Shown here piece after piece: positions 11,000-22,005 of a stretch of 64,000 bases of DNA. A program made the position numbers and the translations under genes. The stretch is from Micrasema longulum (Eukaryota; Arthropoda; Insecta; Trichoptera; Brachycentridae). Location: the NCBI GenBank assembly GCA_022494885.1, contig JAGVSM010002388.1:124001-188000 (forward strand). The letters are read 5' to 3'. Under the pieces are notes generated by a model. It saw only the letters and a list, made by a program, of their open reading frames with translations. It was not told the DNA's origin and ran no database searches. Every line of letters begins with the position of its first letter. Positions within the stretch are counted from its first letter, which is position 1.

Positions 11000-11450
11000 C
11001 AAATAATCACGCCTTATTCCTGTAGAGGTAATCAGAGAGGATAGAACGCCTTTATTTTTCATTTTTGCATACAGACCTCGCTTCCTCTTCATACGTATAT
11101 CCTTTCATGCACGCACGCCGATTATTTCTACTCTTACATGTCCATCTTCAAGTATTTGATGGACTTGATCGTGCCATGTTTTTCTCTGTCTTCCTCGTTT
11201 TTTGTTTCCATTATCATTAATTGTTGCCGTTCTTTCGCTGTGTTTTCGCTCTACGTGTCCAAACCAACGCAGCACCCCTTTCTTGATTCTGTCAATAATG
11301 CATGTCTCAGCCTTACACAGTTCACGGATCTCGACATTTGTGCACCTATCATACATCGTTTTACCACACATTCACCAGAAGGATCGCATTTTGACAGTAT
11401 TTGACCTACTGTCATCATTGTTTTTCCAATTCTATACTTTTTTTTCATAA
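11000..11450 (-). mobile_element. LINE family R, C-terminal fragment
   Basis: Minus-strand frame with MCGKTMYDRCTNVEIRELCK, IDRIKKGVLRWFGHVERKHS and KKRGRQRKTWHDQVHQILED, matching the family R C-terminus at 47.4 to 47.8 kb. The 3' end at 11000 carries an (AAC)n tract (minus strand GTT), again a simple-repeat tail. It is more intact than the copies at 1917 and 44065, and 5' truncated near 11450. No endonuclease or polymerase active site is left. Confidence 0.78.
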
Positions 11451-12060
11451 TAAGTGTTATCATATCTAAATGTATATTTTTATTGGACGTATTTAAAATG
11501 GTGTTTTTAATCAAATACATATACAATAACGAAAAATAGATAAGAGTCATCCCCGAACAACTCTTATTTAAGATAACTTGCCTAACACATACGGCACACC
11601 GCATCTGAGGACATATTATGTAAGTTTCCCTACATTCACGGAAGAATTGCGAGAAAATGTACCCGTAGGAGCTCTCTATAATCTGGTAGCATTAGTATCT
11701 TTTTTCTGAAAAAAGGTAATCCAAAAGTATGTAATATGCACATTATTGGATTGTGAAAAGAGAGAATCTAGATATATCATTGCATGCACATTATTCACCA
11801 TGTTAGTTGTATAACTGAGCCTACTGCAGTTTAAGAAAAACTTCTGACAAAATAGTCAAAAAAATATATTCAAAGTTTAATATCCATGAGCTTTTTGCCT
11901 GTTTTTTTACTAAACTGTTTTGATATTTTTTATTGACAAAGATGTTTCGTACATAATGTACCAAGAAAAAAGGTGTTTGGATTATACAGATTACAAAAAT
12001 GTAATATAAATACTGACCTTAAATACCCCCAAAATATGTTTTTTTTATCGTTGAACCTGA
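11451..12060. other. AT-rich sequence without recognised gene
   Basis: No long frame with recognisable features and no repeat match within the window. Confidence 0.4.
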
Positions 12061-12345
12061 CTCTCAAACCAAATTATTGAAAGGGTTGAGAGTTGTAAAT
12101 ACCTAAAAGTATATGTTACAGAAAATGGTGGCTTTCGAAAGAAACTGGGAGTGCTGATAGAAATAGCAGGCACCACATTCAACAGTTTGACTGTCTGGAC
12201 ATCAGATATTTATTCAGTGAAAACCAAACGCCGCTTATATAACGCCTTCATAACACCTCTTCCATTTTATGGATGCAAATCGTGGCACCTCACTAGAGCC
12301 CAAAGCAGCAAATTCTGAGTTTTGAAATAAAGTAGGGTTTCCCTG
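12061..12345 (+). mobile_element. LINE family Z, reverse transcriptase thumb fragment
   Basis: The frame reads IERVESCKYLKVYVTENGGF, then VKTKRRLYNAFITPLPFYGC and KSWHLTRAQSSKF before a stop. The KYLxxxVTxNG, LYNAFITPLxxYGCxSW and LTRAQ-SK segments are typical of RTE-like reverse transcriptases downstream of the catalytic core. The same region appears on the other strand at 62.7 kb. The remaining C-terminus resumes at 12950, so about 600 bp separate the two parts. Confidence 0.72.
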
Positions 12346-12949
12346 CGATTGCCTTTAGTGCTTTCATCTCTGATGTTCTGAGCAGTTATTTGGTTTTTCT
12401 ATTTAGTTTTTCTATTTAGTTTTTCTACTTGGTTTTTCGTATTTTTTATTTTCTCTCTATATATCCTCGCCTCTGTTGTATACACCAAGATTTGGTCTGA
12501 TACACGTTTTGTATATCTGAATTATGTTTCCAATAATCATGTGTTCATTGTACTATACGACATTTCTTAGGCATCCAGATGTTTACTAACTGAGATGGAT
12601 ATGTTCTCATCATTACTATGGCAGTATCATCTGCATGGCATTTGATGTTAATAACCTTATCTCCCTTAGTGAATTCAATACTTTTTTTTTTATTCTTAAA
12701 GGCGTTTTTTTTTTAATACATTTATTCTACTTCTGTAAGAAAAGGTTTTAGGCGTATATATCGTTGTGCTATATTTAGTTATAAAGGTGCTAAACTTGTT
12801 TTGTTTTTCTCAAAATGTGTTATTTTCTAAATGTTAATATTATTTACGTTCCGAATTGAGTTGTTGTAACTTCTGGAAATGTAATTCAACGTATTATACT
12901 TTTAAAATACTTTGTGTTATATAATTTATAAATTAAATTTTAAAAAAAA
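12346..12949 (-). mobile_element. Insert between two family Z parts, with a minus-strand reverse transcriptase piece
   Basis: At 12480 to 12690 the minus strand reads EFTKGDKVINIKCHADDTAI, which resembles the INNIRYADDTxI active-site segment of LINE reverse transcriptases (Y replaced by H). The right edge at 12930 to 12948 is A-rich. A 13-bp tandem repeat (GTTTTTCTATTTA, about 3.5 units) lies at 12392 to 12440. It may be an inverted piece of the same LINE or a separate one. Confidence is limited because the match is short. Confidence 0.4.
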
Positions 12950-13230
12950 AGAATTCTGGGTGTTCAGTGGCGGTGATTTTGTGAAGAATAAAGTAATAAG
13001 AGAACGGATGCAGCAAACTCCGGTGACAACTGTTGAATCGATTCTCGAGGTACTGGACGTCCACTGCTGACTGTTCATCGGCAGTTTGTATCGGAACTTC
13101 GGAACGAGAACCTAACTTGGGAGGACGCAAAGAAGTTGGCAGCCGATAGAGATACATAGAGGTTCTTTGTGGATACTATATGCTCCAACTAGGGAGTGGA
13201 CATGGAATGATGATGATTATTGTTAAACCT
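12950..13230 (+). mobile_element. LINE family Z, C-terminal end with (ATG)n tail
   Basis: Translation gives GDFVKNKVIRERMQQTPVTT, then after a frameshift ENLTWEDAKKLAADRDT and FFVDTICSN, ending in GGACATGGAATGATGATGAT. These continue the thumb fragment at 12061. The 3' tail (ATG)n and the preceding CTAGGGAGTGG resemble the SINE-1 3' end. Confidence 0.72.
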
Positions 13231-13494
13231 TACAAGTTCATGAAAATCAGTTTCAATGAATAAACATTTTTAGAGCCTTTAACTTGTTTGTTATGATATT
13301 TATTTATTTATTATATTATTCAAACAGCCTTAACTAATTACAATGGTTAATTGAAGAAATTTTTTTACATAAAACTGAACAAAAACAACATAAAACTTTA
13401 TAACAAAGACAGACAAGGGCAATAAATTAATGGTAGGTATACAATGTATTCATATATACGATAAACATATAAGACTTCGAGCTTAACCATGCCA
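13231..13494. other. AT-rich sequence
   Basis: Contains TATTTATTTATTATATTATT near 13295, possibly the tail of a minus-strand LINE, but no coding part was found. Confidence 0.35.
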
Positions 13495-13965
13495 ATTGAT
13501 CTTCATCCCACACTGTTATGTTATACTCATAGCTTATATGATATAATAGTTCTTCAATGTATGCTGTAGCAACTTTCACTTATTCATTATAAGGAGATAA
13601 CAAAAACCTTAATATTCATGATCTTAGAACTACTAACTATAGTCAGCAAATCATAGAATTAGTTTATTTTTTATTTTTCCATATCAGACAATTGCAATTC
13701 AATAACGTACAATTTAAATAGACAAGAATCAAATATTTATAATTGTGCTGTTTTTTTATGAATGACTATTAACGAAGAGCATCCGCACGCGTCGGACATG
13801 CATTTTCATATATAAATAATTAGTAATGTTATTATGTATATTTGAAGACGCCTCTCCGACGTGTGTGGATGCTAATGAAGTAAGCTGATACATCCCGACC
13901 GCTGATTTCGGCCAATTTTCGTCCGAAACTATCTGAAACCGAAACTTCGGTCGTTTACTAAATAC
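13495..13965 (+). repeat. Repeat V, copy 2
   Basis: Same orientation and same order of blocks as 5495 to 5950: TTCTTCAATGTATGCT, TATAGTCAGCAAATCA, GACAATTGCAATTCAATAAC, and the TTTCGGCCAATTTTCGTCCG region near 13910. The segment 13780 to 13875 (ATCCGCACGCGTCGGACATG with GACGTGTGTGGATGC) is itself an imperfect inverted repeat absent from copy 1. Confidence 0.6.
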
Positions 13966-14142
13966 AAGTAATGAGTTTACTTCACTTTTAAAATGTCAGT
14001 AAATTCACTTTACCCACAATGGGCTCAGTTGGAATAACGAAGCTCTTCTAGGTTTAAATAAACACTTTTACTTTCGGCAATGAAATTGGAAACTTAAATT
14101 GAGTACAACACGCATATTGTGAATACACTCCAAGTCATTGGA

Positions 14143-14583
14143 CAGTTGAGCGTAGTAATGCAGAAAGCAGCCAGTCCACAATTTCGGAAAAATGAGATAT
14201 TAATGTTATCGGGTGCAGTAAGGTCGATTCTATGTTCTGCTAAAAACAGCCAGACCGCTTTCATATAAAAAACTGTATTTATTCTCTCTGGAAAAAGGGT
14301 GTCGATCACAAAAACGGCATTTCTCAATTTGTAGAAAACACCCACAAAAGTAGAAAAATCTTATGGTACTTTAAAAATTTTGAAACTGGTCATTTGTGAA
14401 TTTACACAATAAGATTCTTGTTTGTAATCTATAAAAAAACTAAGGTATTTATTGTTTATTGTTTGTTTAAGTCAAAAACATTCAAACTATTGTGTAGATT
14501 TTATAATTCACTCATCTTTTTTCTTTGAATCTCAATTTCACTTTTCTATGCCTGGCTGCTTTCTGTATTACTACGTTCAGTTT
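14143..14583. mobile_element. M2: 441-bp inverted-repeat DNA element, copy 1
   Basis: The ends form terminal inverted repeats of 32 bp, 14143 to 14174 and 14552 to 14583, matching at 27 of 32 positions and sharing GCAGAAAGCAGCCAG-type sequence. A second copy in opposite orientation is at 45991 to 46426 and is collinear over the full length. A minus-strand frame of about 80 codons (14345 to 14094) covers one half; part of it (LFLAEHRIDLTAPDNINI) is also readable in the other copy. It may be a decayed transposase piece or chance. The superfamily is not determined. Confidence 0.72.
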
Positions 14584-15208
14584 GCAAGGTAGCTGAGTTG
14601 TCTTGTTAGAAAACGTAAAAGTTTTATTCTATAAATTACTGGTGCATCTTTAATTAGAAGTTAAATTAAGTCAAATGGCTCTCAGCTCAAGAGTTCGATC
14701 CATAAACCGTGATCAAGGCGTATTTATCTAAACGATTAGCATCTCAAAGATGACACACATTTGGAGGGCTCTTCGGGGCGTTTCGCCTGAGCCCCGACTT
14801 GAGATTTTGTACAAAGGCCGAGTAGTTTCTGAGCCCTGACGAAAGCTTCGAGGAGTATGCTTGAGAGGACAAGAGTGCCTCTATGTTCTCGTCACCACCG
14901 CAAGACGTCTTCACAGTAAACACTACGACTAACAATAATTGCAGCACCGTGTTGTACTAACAGCGTCAATTTAAACTAAATTCTCACTCTGTAACTGCGC
15001 CCGAATTTAGAAAAACATCAAACTGAATCTTAACAAAATCTTCTTAAAAGTGTAAAGAGCGTTAAGCTATTGTTCAATTAGTTTGATTGGCTTTTTATGA
15101 AACAAAAATAAGGATTCTTTTTTACGAGTACCACGAAACAGGCAAGAACGAAATAAGTTTTTTTAGTGATAAAAAAATAACATAATTATTTCATATGAAA
15201 AAAAAATC
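14584..15208. other. Unassigned sequence
   Basis: A GC-richer stretch at 14750 to 14950 has a 67-codon minus-strand frame without recognisable domain. The rest is AT-rich. Confidence 0.4.
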
Positions 15209-15600
15209 AAGAATTATTCTTGATACTCCCGTTGCCTCATTATAATGTGGATGTGAAATTACATTCGTTACTCTCGTTATTGGGAGATTCTTTTGTTTTC
15301 AAGCCCAAATTTAATTATAGACTTTTAAATTTATTCAAAATTGTAAATTCAATATGGGATTGCCCTGAACTATTATCTCTCATCAACCTCAGGGTGCCTG
15401 GAAGAATGACTAGACAGGTGCCACCGTTTTGTAGCTACAATTCACGGACAGTGTATACTTGTAATGCCGTATTAAATAGACTTCATGAATTTGGCAATAG
15501 TTATTCCCACGTATCTGATATATTTAGTGTAGGGTATTGTTCATATAGAACAAACCTTTTGAACTTTTTCAAAGATGGTGAATGATAATTATATTTATTT
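15209..15600 (+). mobile_element. LINE 3' coding end: reverse transcriptase C-terminus
   Basis: The open frame (15220 to 15585) contains FNYRLLNLFKIVNSIWDCPE, then LINLRVPGRMTRQVPPF, YNSRTVYTCNAVLNRLHEF and YRTNLLNFF. This is the C-terminal domain seen after the thumb in CR1/Jockey-like LINEs (compare DCPDLLELVCFRVPG in family X and DCPKILSLINFRVP at 23.6 kb). It is 5' truncated and the C-terminal frame is unbroken. The downstream sequence to about 15850 is AT-rich and may hold the 3' UTR. Confidence 0.75.
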
Positions 15601-15879
15601 ATTCATGCATTTCATAAAATATACAGTTTGTTGTTTACTTTACCCAGCTGTATGAAACAGTACTTATGATTTTCTTGTTGTTTTTCTGTAGAATATTTTA
15701 TTATTTAATTTTTCTACTGAATATACTGTATAATTTTTAGGTTAATTTTTCTAATATAAATCTTGGGTATAGGGAAATTTATGTTTTAGAAAAAAATAAA
15801 AAAAATATTTAGCCAAATATGTAAGAATTATAAATGTTTTTAAAAGGCAGATTTGACGTTTATGTTAATAAAATAAAAT

Positions 15880-16030
15880 TTAGATCCCCTCACGCAGCGC
15901 TGTGACGTCGCTTCGTAACCTCTACCCCCCTTCCACTGCTTGCAACAAACTCTATTATTTAATGTTTATTGTTTTTGACAACAGGCCCTCCAAAGTGTAC
16001 AAATATTGGTGGCGACGAAACCTCACATGA
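15880..16030 (+). mobile_element. Possible solo LTR end with primer-binding site
   Basis: The sequence TGGTGGCGACGAAACC at 16007 contains TGGCGACGA, which would be complementary to the 3' end of some tRNA-Ser species and resembles LTR retrotransposon primer-binding sites. The preceding 130 bp are GC-richer and lie downstream of AATAAAATAAAA, as an R-U5 region might. No gag or pol follows. Weak. Confidence 0.25.
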
Positions 16031-16194
16031 ACCAGAAAACAAACCGTTAGATATGGTGAGGTATCAAAAATAAAACACTTTAATTATATTTTTTTTTTTT
16101 AAATTTATTTATACATTTTATCTTAAATTATTATCATTTAATTGTTCACTATTTAATTCTCCTTTTTTTTTCAAACATTAAATTTATTATGATA

Positions 16195-16292
16195 TATGTA
16201 TTTGACGCGTTTTGTCTTGTAAGAACATTATCAAACTCAACTCAAACCGAGTTTAATAATGTCCACACAAGATAAAATTCGTCACAAATATA
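16195..16292. repeat. Long imperfect hairpin
   Basis: Arms of about 44 bases (16195 to 16238 and 16249 to 16292) pair across a 10-base loop, AACTCAAACC. The best-paired part is ACATTATCAAACTC with GAGTTTAATAATGT, and TTTGTCTTGT with ACAAGATAAA. Probably the end or the whole of a small foldback element. Confidence 0.6.
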
Positions 16293-17817
16293 TTTTTTTA
16301 AAGGTAAAAGTAGAATTAAATCCAATAAAATGTTTTATTTTGGATACCTTAAGAAATTGAAATATGGAATAGAGAAATATCAAATACTACGAATACTAAT
16401 AAGTGGATGAAAAGGATTTTGAATGATCAATTGTATTTTTAAAATCAAAAAACATATTGTGAAGAAATTTGAAATTTTAAACATGAAATTAATTCATGCA
16501 AAAATGTTAAAAAATAAAAGTACGTTGCCAGAAAAACGCGACGTGTTTGGCCTTGGTTGATTAGCTAGAAACAAATAAACACAAATAGTGACGTATTAGG
16601 GGCGTGGCCAATGGAATTACCGTTTTTGCGGGAATTTAAAATTACAAATTTAAAAACATTTTCGTGCTACTAAAAATGAGCAAAATAATTTATTTTTTAT
16701 CAGACAGTATTTCATATACCTTTATTACTTTAAAAATGTAAAAACAAAAGTGATATTTCTCTATTCTACCAACTCTCTCCATTCACAATACAAACATAAG
16801 ATATTCATTCGTATTCTCAAAAAAAATTGTGCCGTAATCTCACAAATTATTTATTTATTTAACTTTTTATATACACATACAATTTATATATATATGAGGG
16901 CGGGAATATTGCCTTAACCTTTTCCTCACTAAGCATCCAAAAATTATAAATGATCTAAACGGGGGGACCAAACGACCCCGGTGGTTACTTGTGTATGGCA
17001 TTGGGAGAATAAAACGTTGGAAGTGTTTATGACCGCACAAAAATTTATTCATGTTTTCGCGTACGCATATTTTACTAATTCTCGTATTTTATTCATTTTT
17101 GTTAGTTTGCCGAATACTTATGTACATAAAGTAAAATTGACCAAATCGGTCTATGGGGGATTCGAATCCCCCCCTTCGGTCCGGCTAGGTTAAGGTAAGT
17201 TCTTCCTACCTACCCAAACCGTTCAATTTGAGAAAATTACAAGTACATGGACATATTGAATCCTATGATTTCATACAAAATTAAAAACAAAGATTAACAA
17301 AATAAAAAAAATACACTTTACTATGAAGAGAGGAGAGAGAATGTGGAGGAAAGAAGAAGGATAAAGAAACAACTTAATGGTTTAGATAGTGTCATTTCAA
17401 TCTTGTATCAAAATTATCATATCTTTACCTGATATTACAGTGTTAAAATGTGAAAAAACCAAAGTAATTTGTTAGAATCAAACTATAACAGCATTTTCCG
17501 AAATTTTAAATAACGTGTCAGCATTGGAATTCAGGGTGAATCTGTCCATTTTCCTTTGTAATTTTTAGTAATTTAAGTTGTGTGAATTCTTTTAAAAAAA
17601 TGTTTCTACTCTCTTACGTACATAAAAACAAAACCACATTGAAAAAAACAAAACCCCTTTAGTTTGTCAAGTAAGAACGCAAAAACAAAAATATTCACAT
17701 ATTTTAATTGCATAATATCTAGCAGGGGCGGATCGTCCAAATAAGCGAATATGCACAGCTTACTATTATATTTGACTTTTGAAAATAATTTTTTAGACTA
17801 AAATATTATTTAAAATC

Positions 17818-17985
17818 AGGTTGTGGTGCCGTAGCCAGTGTTGCGGACTCACGGATCAGATATCTGAGATTCGATCCCTACTCTACTGCAACTTAATTTC
17901 CATTTTCTAATCGGGAGTTCTTCACATTTCGTTGAAAATAGCCACGAAAATTGAAATATTATAAGAACATAAGAAAATAAGAAGA
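17818..17985 (+). mobile_element. SINE-3, copy 1 (tRNA-derived)
   Basis: The head has a tRNA-like TGGTGCCGTAGCCAGTG and a B box GATTCGATCC. The body has CTACTCTACTGCAACTTAAT, TTCCATTTTCTAATC and CGTTGAAAATAGCC, then an A-rich tail ATAAGAACATAAGAAAATAA. The body matches 58972 to 59136 and 44690 to 44860, both on the minus strand. Confidence 0.68.
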
Positions 17986-18119
17986 ATATAAGAAGGCTCA
18001 TTTTTTTTTTAAAAAAAACTTTGTTTATTTTAAATAACCGTAATAAACGGTAACGGTAAAGATATATCTTCCCACAAAAACAAACTTTGATGTGCACCCA
18101 GCCCGTTCTCACTGAACGA

Positions 18120-18600
18120 TTAGACTAGTTGATTACCTCAGCTTATTCTTCCATACAAAAAAGTACATCTTTAATCTAGTCAGGTTTTTCAGTACTAAAA
18201 CAATCTTACGGATCACAAATATTATTTAAAGATTCTCTATTTGGAAACATGTATTTTGAACATTATCTCCGAAGGATTATTTTTCTTTGATATGATACCG
18301 TTAACAAATTATGTATCACATAGGACATGTGGCATTTAATGTGGCCGTTTTCAGCATTATGAATTTTAAAAAGATTTGGTATCGGATTGGCATTAGAATA
18401 GGCGTAGAATAAAGGTACTTTTATCGCTTGGTAAATAACAATTGTTGCTTGAGTTGATTTTTACAAATCCTCAGAAAAAAATAATCATTTATTTTATTAC
18501 TTATATGTGAGTACATATTGATGAACGTTTTTTGTAGATTACCTGTAAAATAAATTACTGCTCACTACTGGTATTCATCTAGTTCCAGGATCAGATTACA
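18120..18600 (+). repeat. Repeat U, copy 1
   Basis: Collinear with 34100 to 34690 in the same orientation. Shared blocks include GACTAG near the start, TTATTCTTCCATACAAA, TTTGGAAA, ACATGTGGCATTTAATGTGG with GGCCGTTTTCAGCA, and TTACCTGTAAAATAAA near the end. Non-coding. Family unknown; the copies are well diverged. Confidence 0.6.
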
Positions 18601-20834
18601 TGGGTGCAAAAGAGGACATATATTTTCAAACTAGAAAAGGATACTTTTAAAACAACATCCATACACACCGGAGGCATCTGTCGGCCATTAGTAACCTGAT
18701 AGTCGCGTGGTGAACTGGCGCACTCAAATACTAAAATGTTTGCTCTACATTTTCTCTGAAAAGGCATTATTTAATACCGTTTTGAATCTCATGTTATGTT
18801 TCGACAAAAATTATGATCTGCATATTACTATTATTTTTACTAGAGAACCTCTTTATTTTAGGTAGAGCGAGTTTTTACAATATGTCATTTACGTACTGTG
18901 TACCTACAAAAATGTTATATTTTATTTGTACAGTTTTAAAATCTTTCCATTAGTTAAGAAATTTTTATTTTAATATTGTTTATATTATAATACGGCGAAG
19001 CTCCTAAAAAATGTATTTATTTGACAATTTAGAACGTAGAAGTTATTTAAATATAAAGAAGGGCTTCTATATGTTTTTTTAATCCGTCATTATAATTTAA
19101 AACTAATTTATTTCTATAGACAGAAAAAAAATACGTGTCACTATAATCTTTGTTTGTAATATTATAGATGCATATACATATTTCAAAAATACCTGTACCG
19201 TACAATAAGGTAGTAACTTTGAAACCAGTCGATTTGCATGTAACTCGTCAAGTATTTTATTCAAATTCATTAACACCAAGTATAAAATAATATTAACATA
19301 CATATAGTCATAGAATTAAGAATAGTCCAGAAGAAGCGCAGAATCGTATTTGAATACATTGGACTGTGTCAAATAATCCCCCTGCTATGCTCCATCTTTG
19401 CCGCGCGCATTCGTGATGTCGCCGCGTAATGTTGCACGATGGGAAAGAATATAATTTTAACACAAACGTAAGGTAAAAAGCAATCTGTTAATTTCTTTAA
19501 AATTGTATTGTGCACGTGAAAATATTGGTTGATACAACATAGAAGATAAGAAAGGGGTCATTTAATAAGAGTTATTGAATTTACGAACTTTGAACTTAAA
19601 ATATAAAACAATTTTTTTTACTTAAAACGGATATTTTATATTATATTAAATAATATTTGATGTTTTAAAGATAATATCGATCAAATCTCCACCACAGAGT
19701 TGTTCAATACGAGGTCCAATTTTCATTAGATGAACAAAGTAGGGTAAAAAAATTTACTACCCTGGCAACACTAACGAAATGTTCAGTTTGTTTCCTTCGA
19801 CAATCTGACAGATGGTATTTGCTACTTACACATTCATTTGCTAAGTACACATAAAATGCAATCCCATCCTGTTTCTTTAAGATCCTAGCAGTATTTTTAC
19901 ACTTTAAAAGGACACAACACGGCATAGTTGAATTCAAATCAGGAGTTGCGTACTGAGCGACGTCTACAAAAAAACTAATGGATCAAAGCGTAATTTATAA
20001 CTAATTTAGTCGCCTTTTGTTCTATCTATATAGTTTAGAAATTAGTTCAAATTAAAAAGTAAATCCATAATTATATAATCAAAAAAGCTTAATATCTGCT
20101 TCAAAACATAATTATGACTCTTTAATGAATGTTAAAAAAATACAAAATATGTTTTCCTGAATATAACCGTCCGCTTTAGTATATACATATGTGCACACAA
20201 TTAATCAAGCTTAACCATAAACAAAAGCTTTGGCAAAATATCACATATATTGTACTTAAACCGTTTGTCGCTGTACCATTATTCCACATGATATTCTGAT
20301 ATACGGAATCACAAATAATAGTTCGGCAAGTTAATCCGTAGACATTTCAGAATAAACTATAAAATATTTTGTCGTTATTACGATTTTAATGACGCCATAA
20401 AAGTGCACTGATTCTGGGGCTTTTCGAACTATTTTATTCCGTTGTAGAATAATAAAAACTCAAAATGGGTTTGAATTTTTCTGTAATCTTTTCTTAATAC
20501 GTTTCCGATGTCATTTCAAGCAAATTTACAATAAAATTTCATTTTCGTGTTAGTACTCTGCTTTTATTCTTCGATTCCATCTTTTGTTACTTTTTTTTTC
20601 TTTATTAAGAATTTTAACTTATAAGAAATATGTAAAATAACAAAACTACTTAGAACATGGTCTTACTTGAATTTCCGATTTGTAATTCGTTTTATCAGAA
20701 TAAAATGGTTTTAAAAACCAGTTAGAAGATGCCCATAAGAGTGTGAAAACGCCTATTGGTCAATTTAAGTGCATAACTTAGATGGATTTCTTTATTTTAA
20801 GTTTTTTTTTTAATTGAATTGAATTGAAAAAAAT
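18601..20834. other. Long AT-rich stretch, one THAP-like relic
   Basis: Apart from the minus-strand frame at 19704 to 19937 no feature is supported. A GC-richer patch at 19360 to 19450 is non-coding. Confidence 0.4.
19704..19937 (-). pseudogene. Short frame with a THAP-like N-terminus (tentative)
   Basis: The 77-codon frame includes MPCCVLLKCKNTARILKKQD then GIAFYVY. A methionine-proline start followed by C-x4-C and a G-I-x-F stretch is how many THAP zinc-finger domains begin (transposases of the P superfamily and genes derived from them). The expected C-x2-H pair and AVPTIF-type end are not clear, though a TEHF occurs later. If real, it is a broken fragment. It could equally be chance. Confidence 0.22.
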
Positions 20835-21090
20835 AGATTTTCAGGCGTTGCCTGGTACGTAGGTGAAATAATTCCATCAGATAAATCTCACCCTCATAAA
20901 TAAAAATTTCAGCTCTTGAACTTCTCAAACATCAGCAAATGAAAGAATTAAAGGAATATAGATGTTCAAATATGGGCAGAATGGTGAATATTACACAATG
21001 TATAAAGTGGCCACCAGCCAATGACAGGTTATAAGCCCTGTAGATGCCTAGACTTCTATATTACCTTCTCTCAAATGTTATTTATCTTTG
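20835..21090 (+). repeat. Repeat W, good copy
   Basis: Begins with AGGCGTTGCCTGG and contains AGATGTTCAAATATGGGCAG, GAATATTACACAATG, GTGGCCACCAGCCAATGACA and AGCCCTGTAGATGCCTAGAC. The same blocks in the same order occur at 26733 to 26985 and, on the minus strand, at 25370 to 25640 and 58900 to 59195. No tRNA boxes and no protein. The element class is not known. Confidence 0.7.
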
Positions 21091-21479
21091 TCGTAATAAG
21101 TTAAAATTATCTTTAAGTGATTTTGTGTGATTCATATTATAAATTGCTCAAAAAGCTCTCTTCTGCAGCACTAAAATAGAGAATAAATTATCAACATTGA
21201 AATTGAATAACATGGGTTCATTTTGTTCAATTTGTATTTTTTTTTGTTAATAATTTTATATTTACAAATATTCCAAAAGAGATAAAGTCCATTTTTGAGA
21301 TGAAAATTTGACTAGGCAAGTACAAATATTATATTTTACGCGTCATTAGCTGTCAGTCAAGCACTGTTTGAATATCCATACCAGTTGAATTACATGGAGA
21401 AATAGATCTGAAATCATTTTTGAGATAAGACATTTTTTTCCACATCACTATCTTATCTTAAAAAGGCTCACAGATTCCT

Positions 21480-21850
21480 TTTTTTTTTTTTTCTTGTTCT
21501 GGGTCATATGACCAATTTGAGACTGTAGACTGTCCTGGAATGATGACATCCAGCTGTTTTTTCATCTTTTTGTTAGCTTTCCTGGTAGTCTTTATACTTA
21601 ACGATTTTCGTAAGCCTTGTATCTTCCATGTGGTCGAGATGGTCCATCCAAAAGCACTTTTTTCTTCTTCCTTACCTCACTATGTCTTCAACACCACAGA
21701 CCTTATTCTATCATTTTTGATCCGATCTTTAGTTCGGCTTGCGATGAAGCGTATGGTTCTCATTTTCGCTACTCTGAGAAGGCTGTTTGTACTTTAGGGT
21801 GTCGACACTCCCCTCCATCTCGCAGGTTCTGATAGGTCATACGCATGTCT
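21480..21850 (-). mobile_element. LINE remnant: RTE-like reverse transcriptase C-terminus
   Basis: On the minus strand, one frame has LRVAKMRTIRFIASRTKDRI followed by KNDRIRSVV, and another has CFWMDHLDHMEDTRLTKIVK. Together they match the conserved order VAEMRxLRxxxGxTxxDRIRN then LRWFGHVxRMxDxRLxK of endonuclease/reverse-transcriptase LINEs. Frameshifts separate the parts. It ends at 21480 with a run of A on the minus strand. Confidence 0.6.
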
Positions 21851-22005
21851 TGTATATTCTGACCTTACTTTCAGTTAACATGTGTTTATTTCTCCATATA
21901 GTACTCCGCTGAAAATCTCTTTGCCAAGGTATGTGACTCGTATGACTTGCTCAATCGGGAGACGGCCATTCAGATTTTCTAGTCAAACAAACAAAAACTT
22001 ACTAA

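Larger units (their letters stand above)
15601..17817. other. Long AT-rich stretch with hairpins, no gene
   Basis: Holds a possible LTR/primer-binding segment near 16007, a strong hairpin at 16195 to 16292, and at 16847 to 17400 sequence resembling the 3' UTR of family J on the minus strand (ATTTATTTATTTAACTTTTT, later GAAGAGAGGAGAGAGAATG), broken by unrelated DNA. A palindrome GGGGGATTCGAATCCCCC lies at 17156 to 17173. Confidence 0.4.

Noticed and set aside
15880..16030. Complete LTR retrotransposon
   Set aside because: Only a primer-binding-like motif is present; no second LTR, gag or pol was found.
17156..17173. tRNA T-arm (GATTCGAATC)
   Set aside because: The match is explained by a simple palindrome GGGGGATTCGAATCCCCC; no A box or acceptor stem is found at the right distance.
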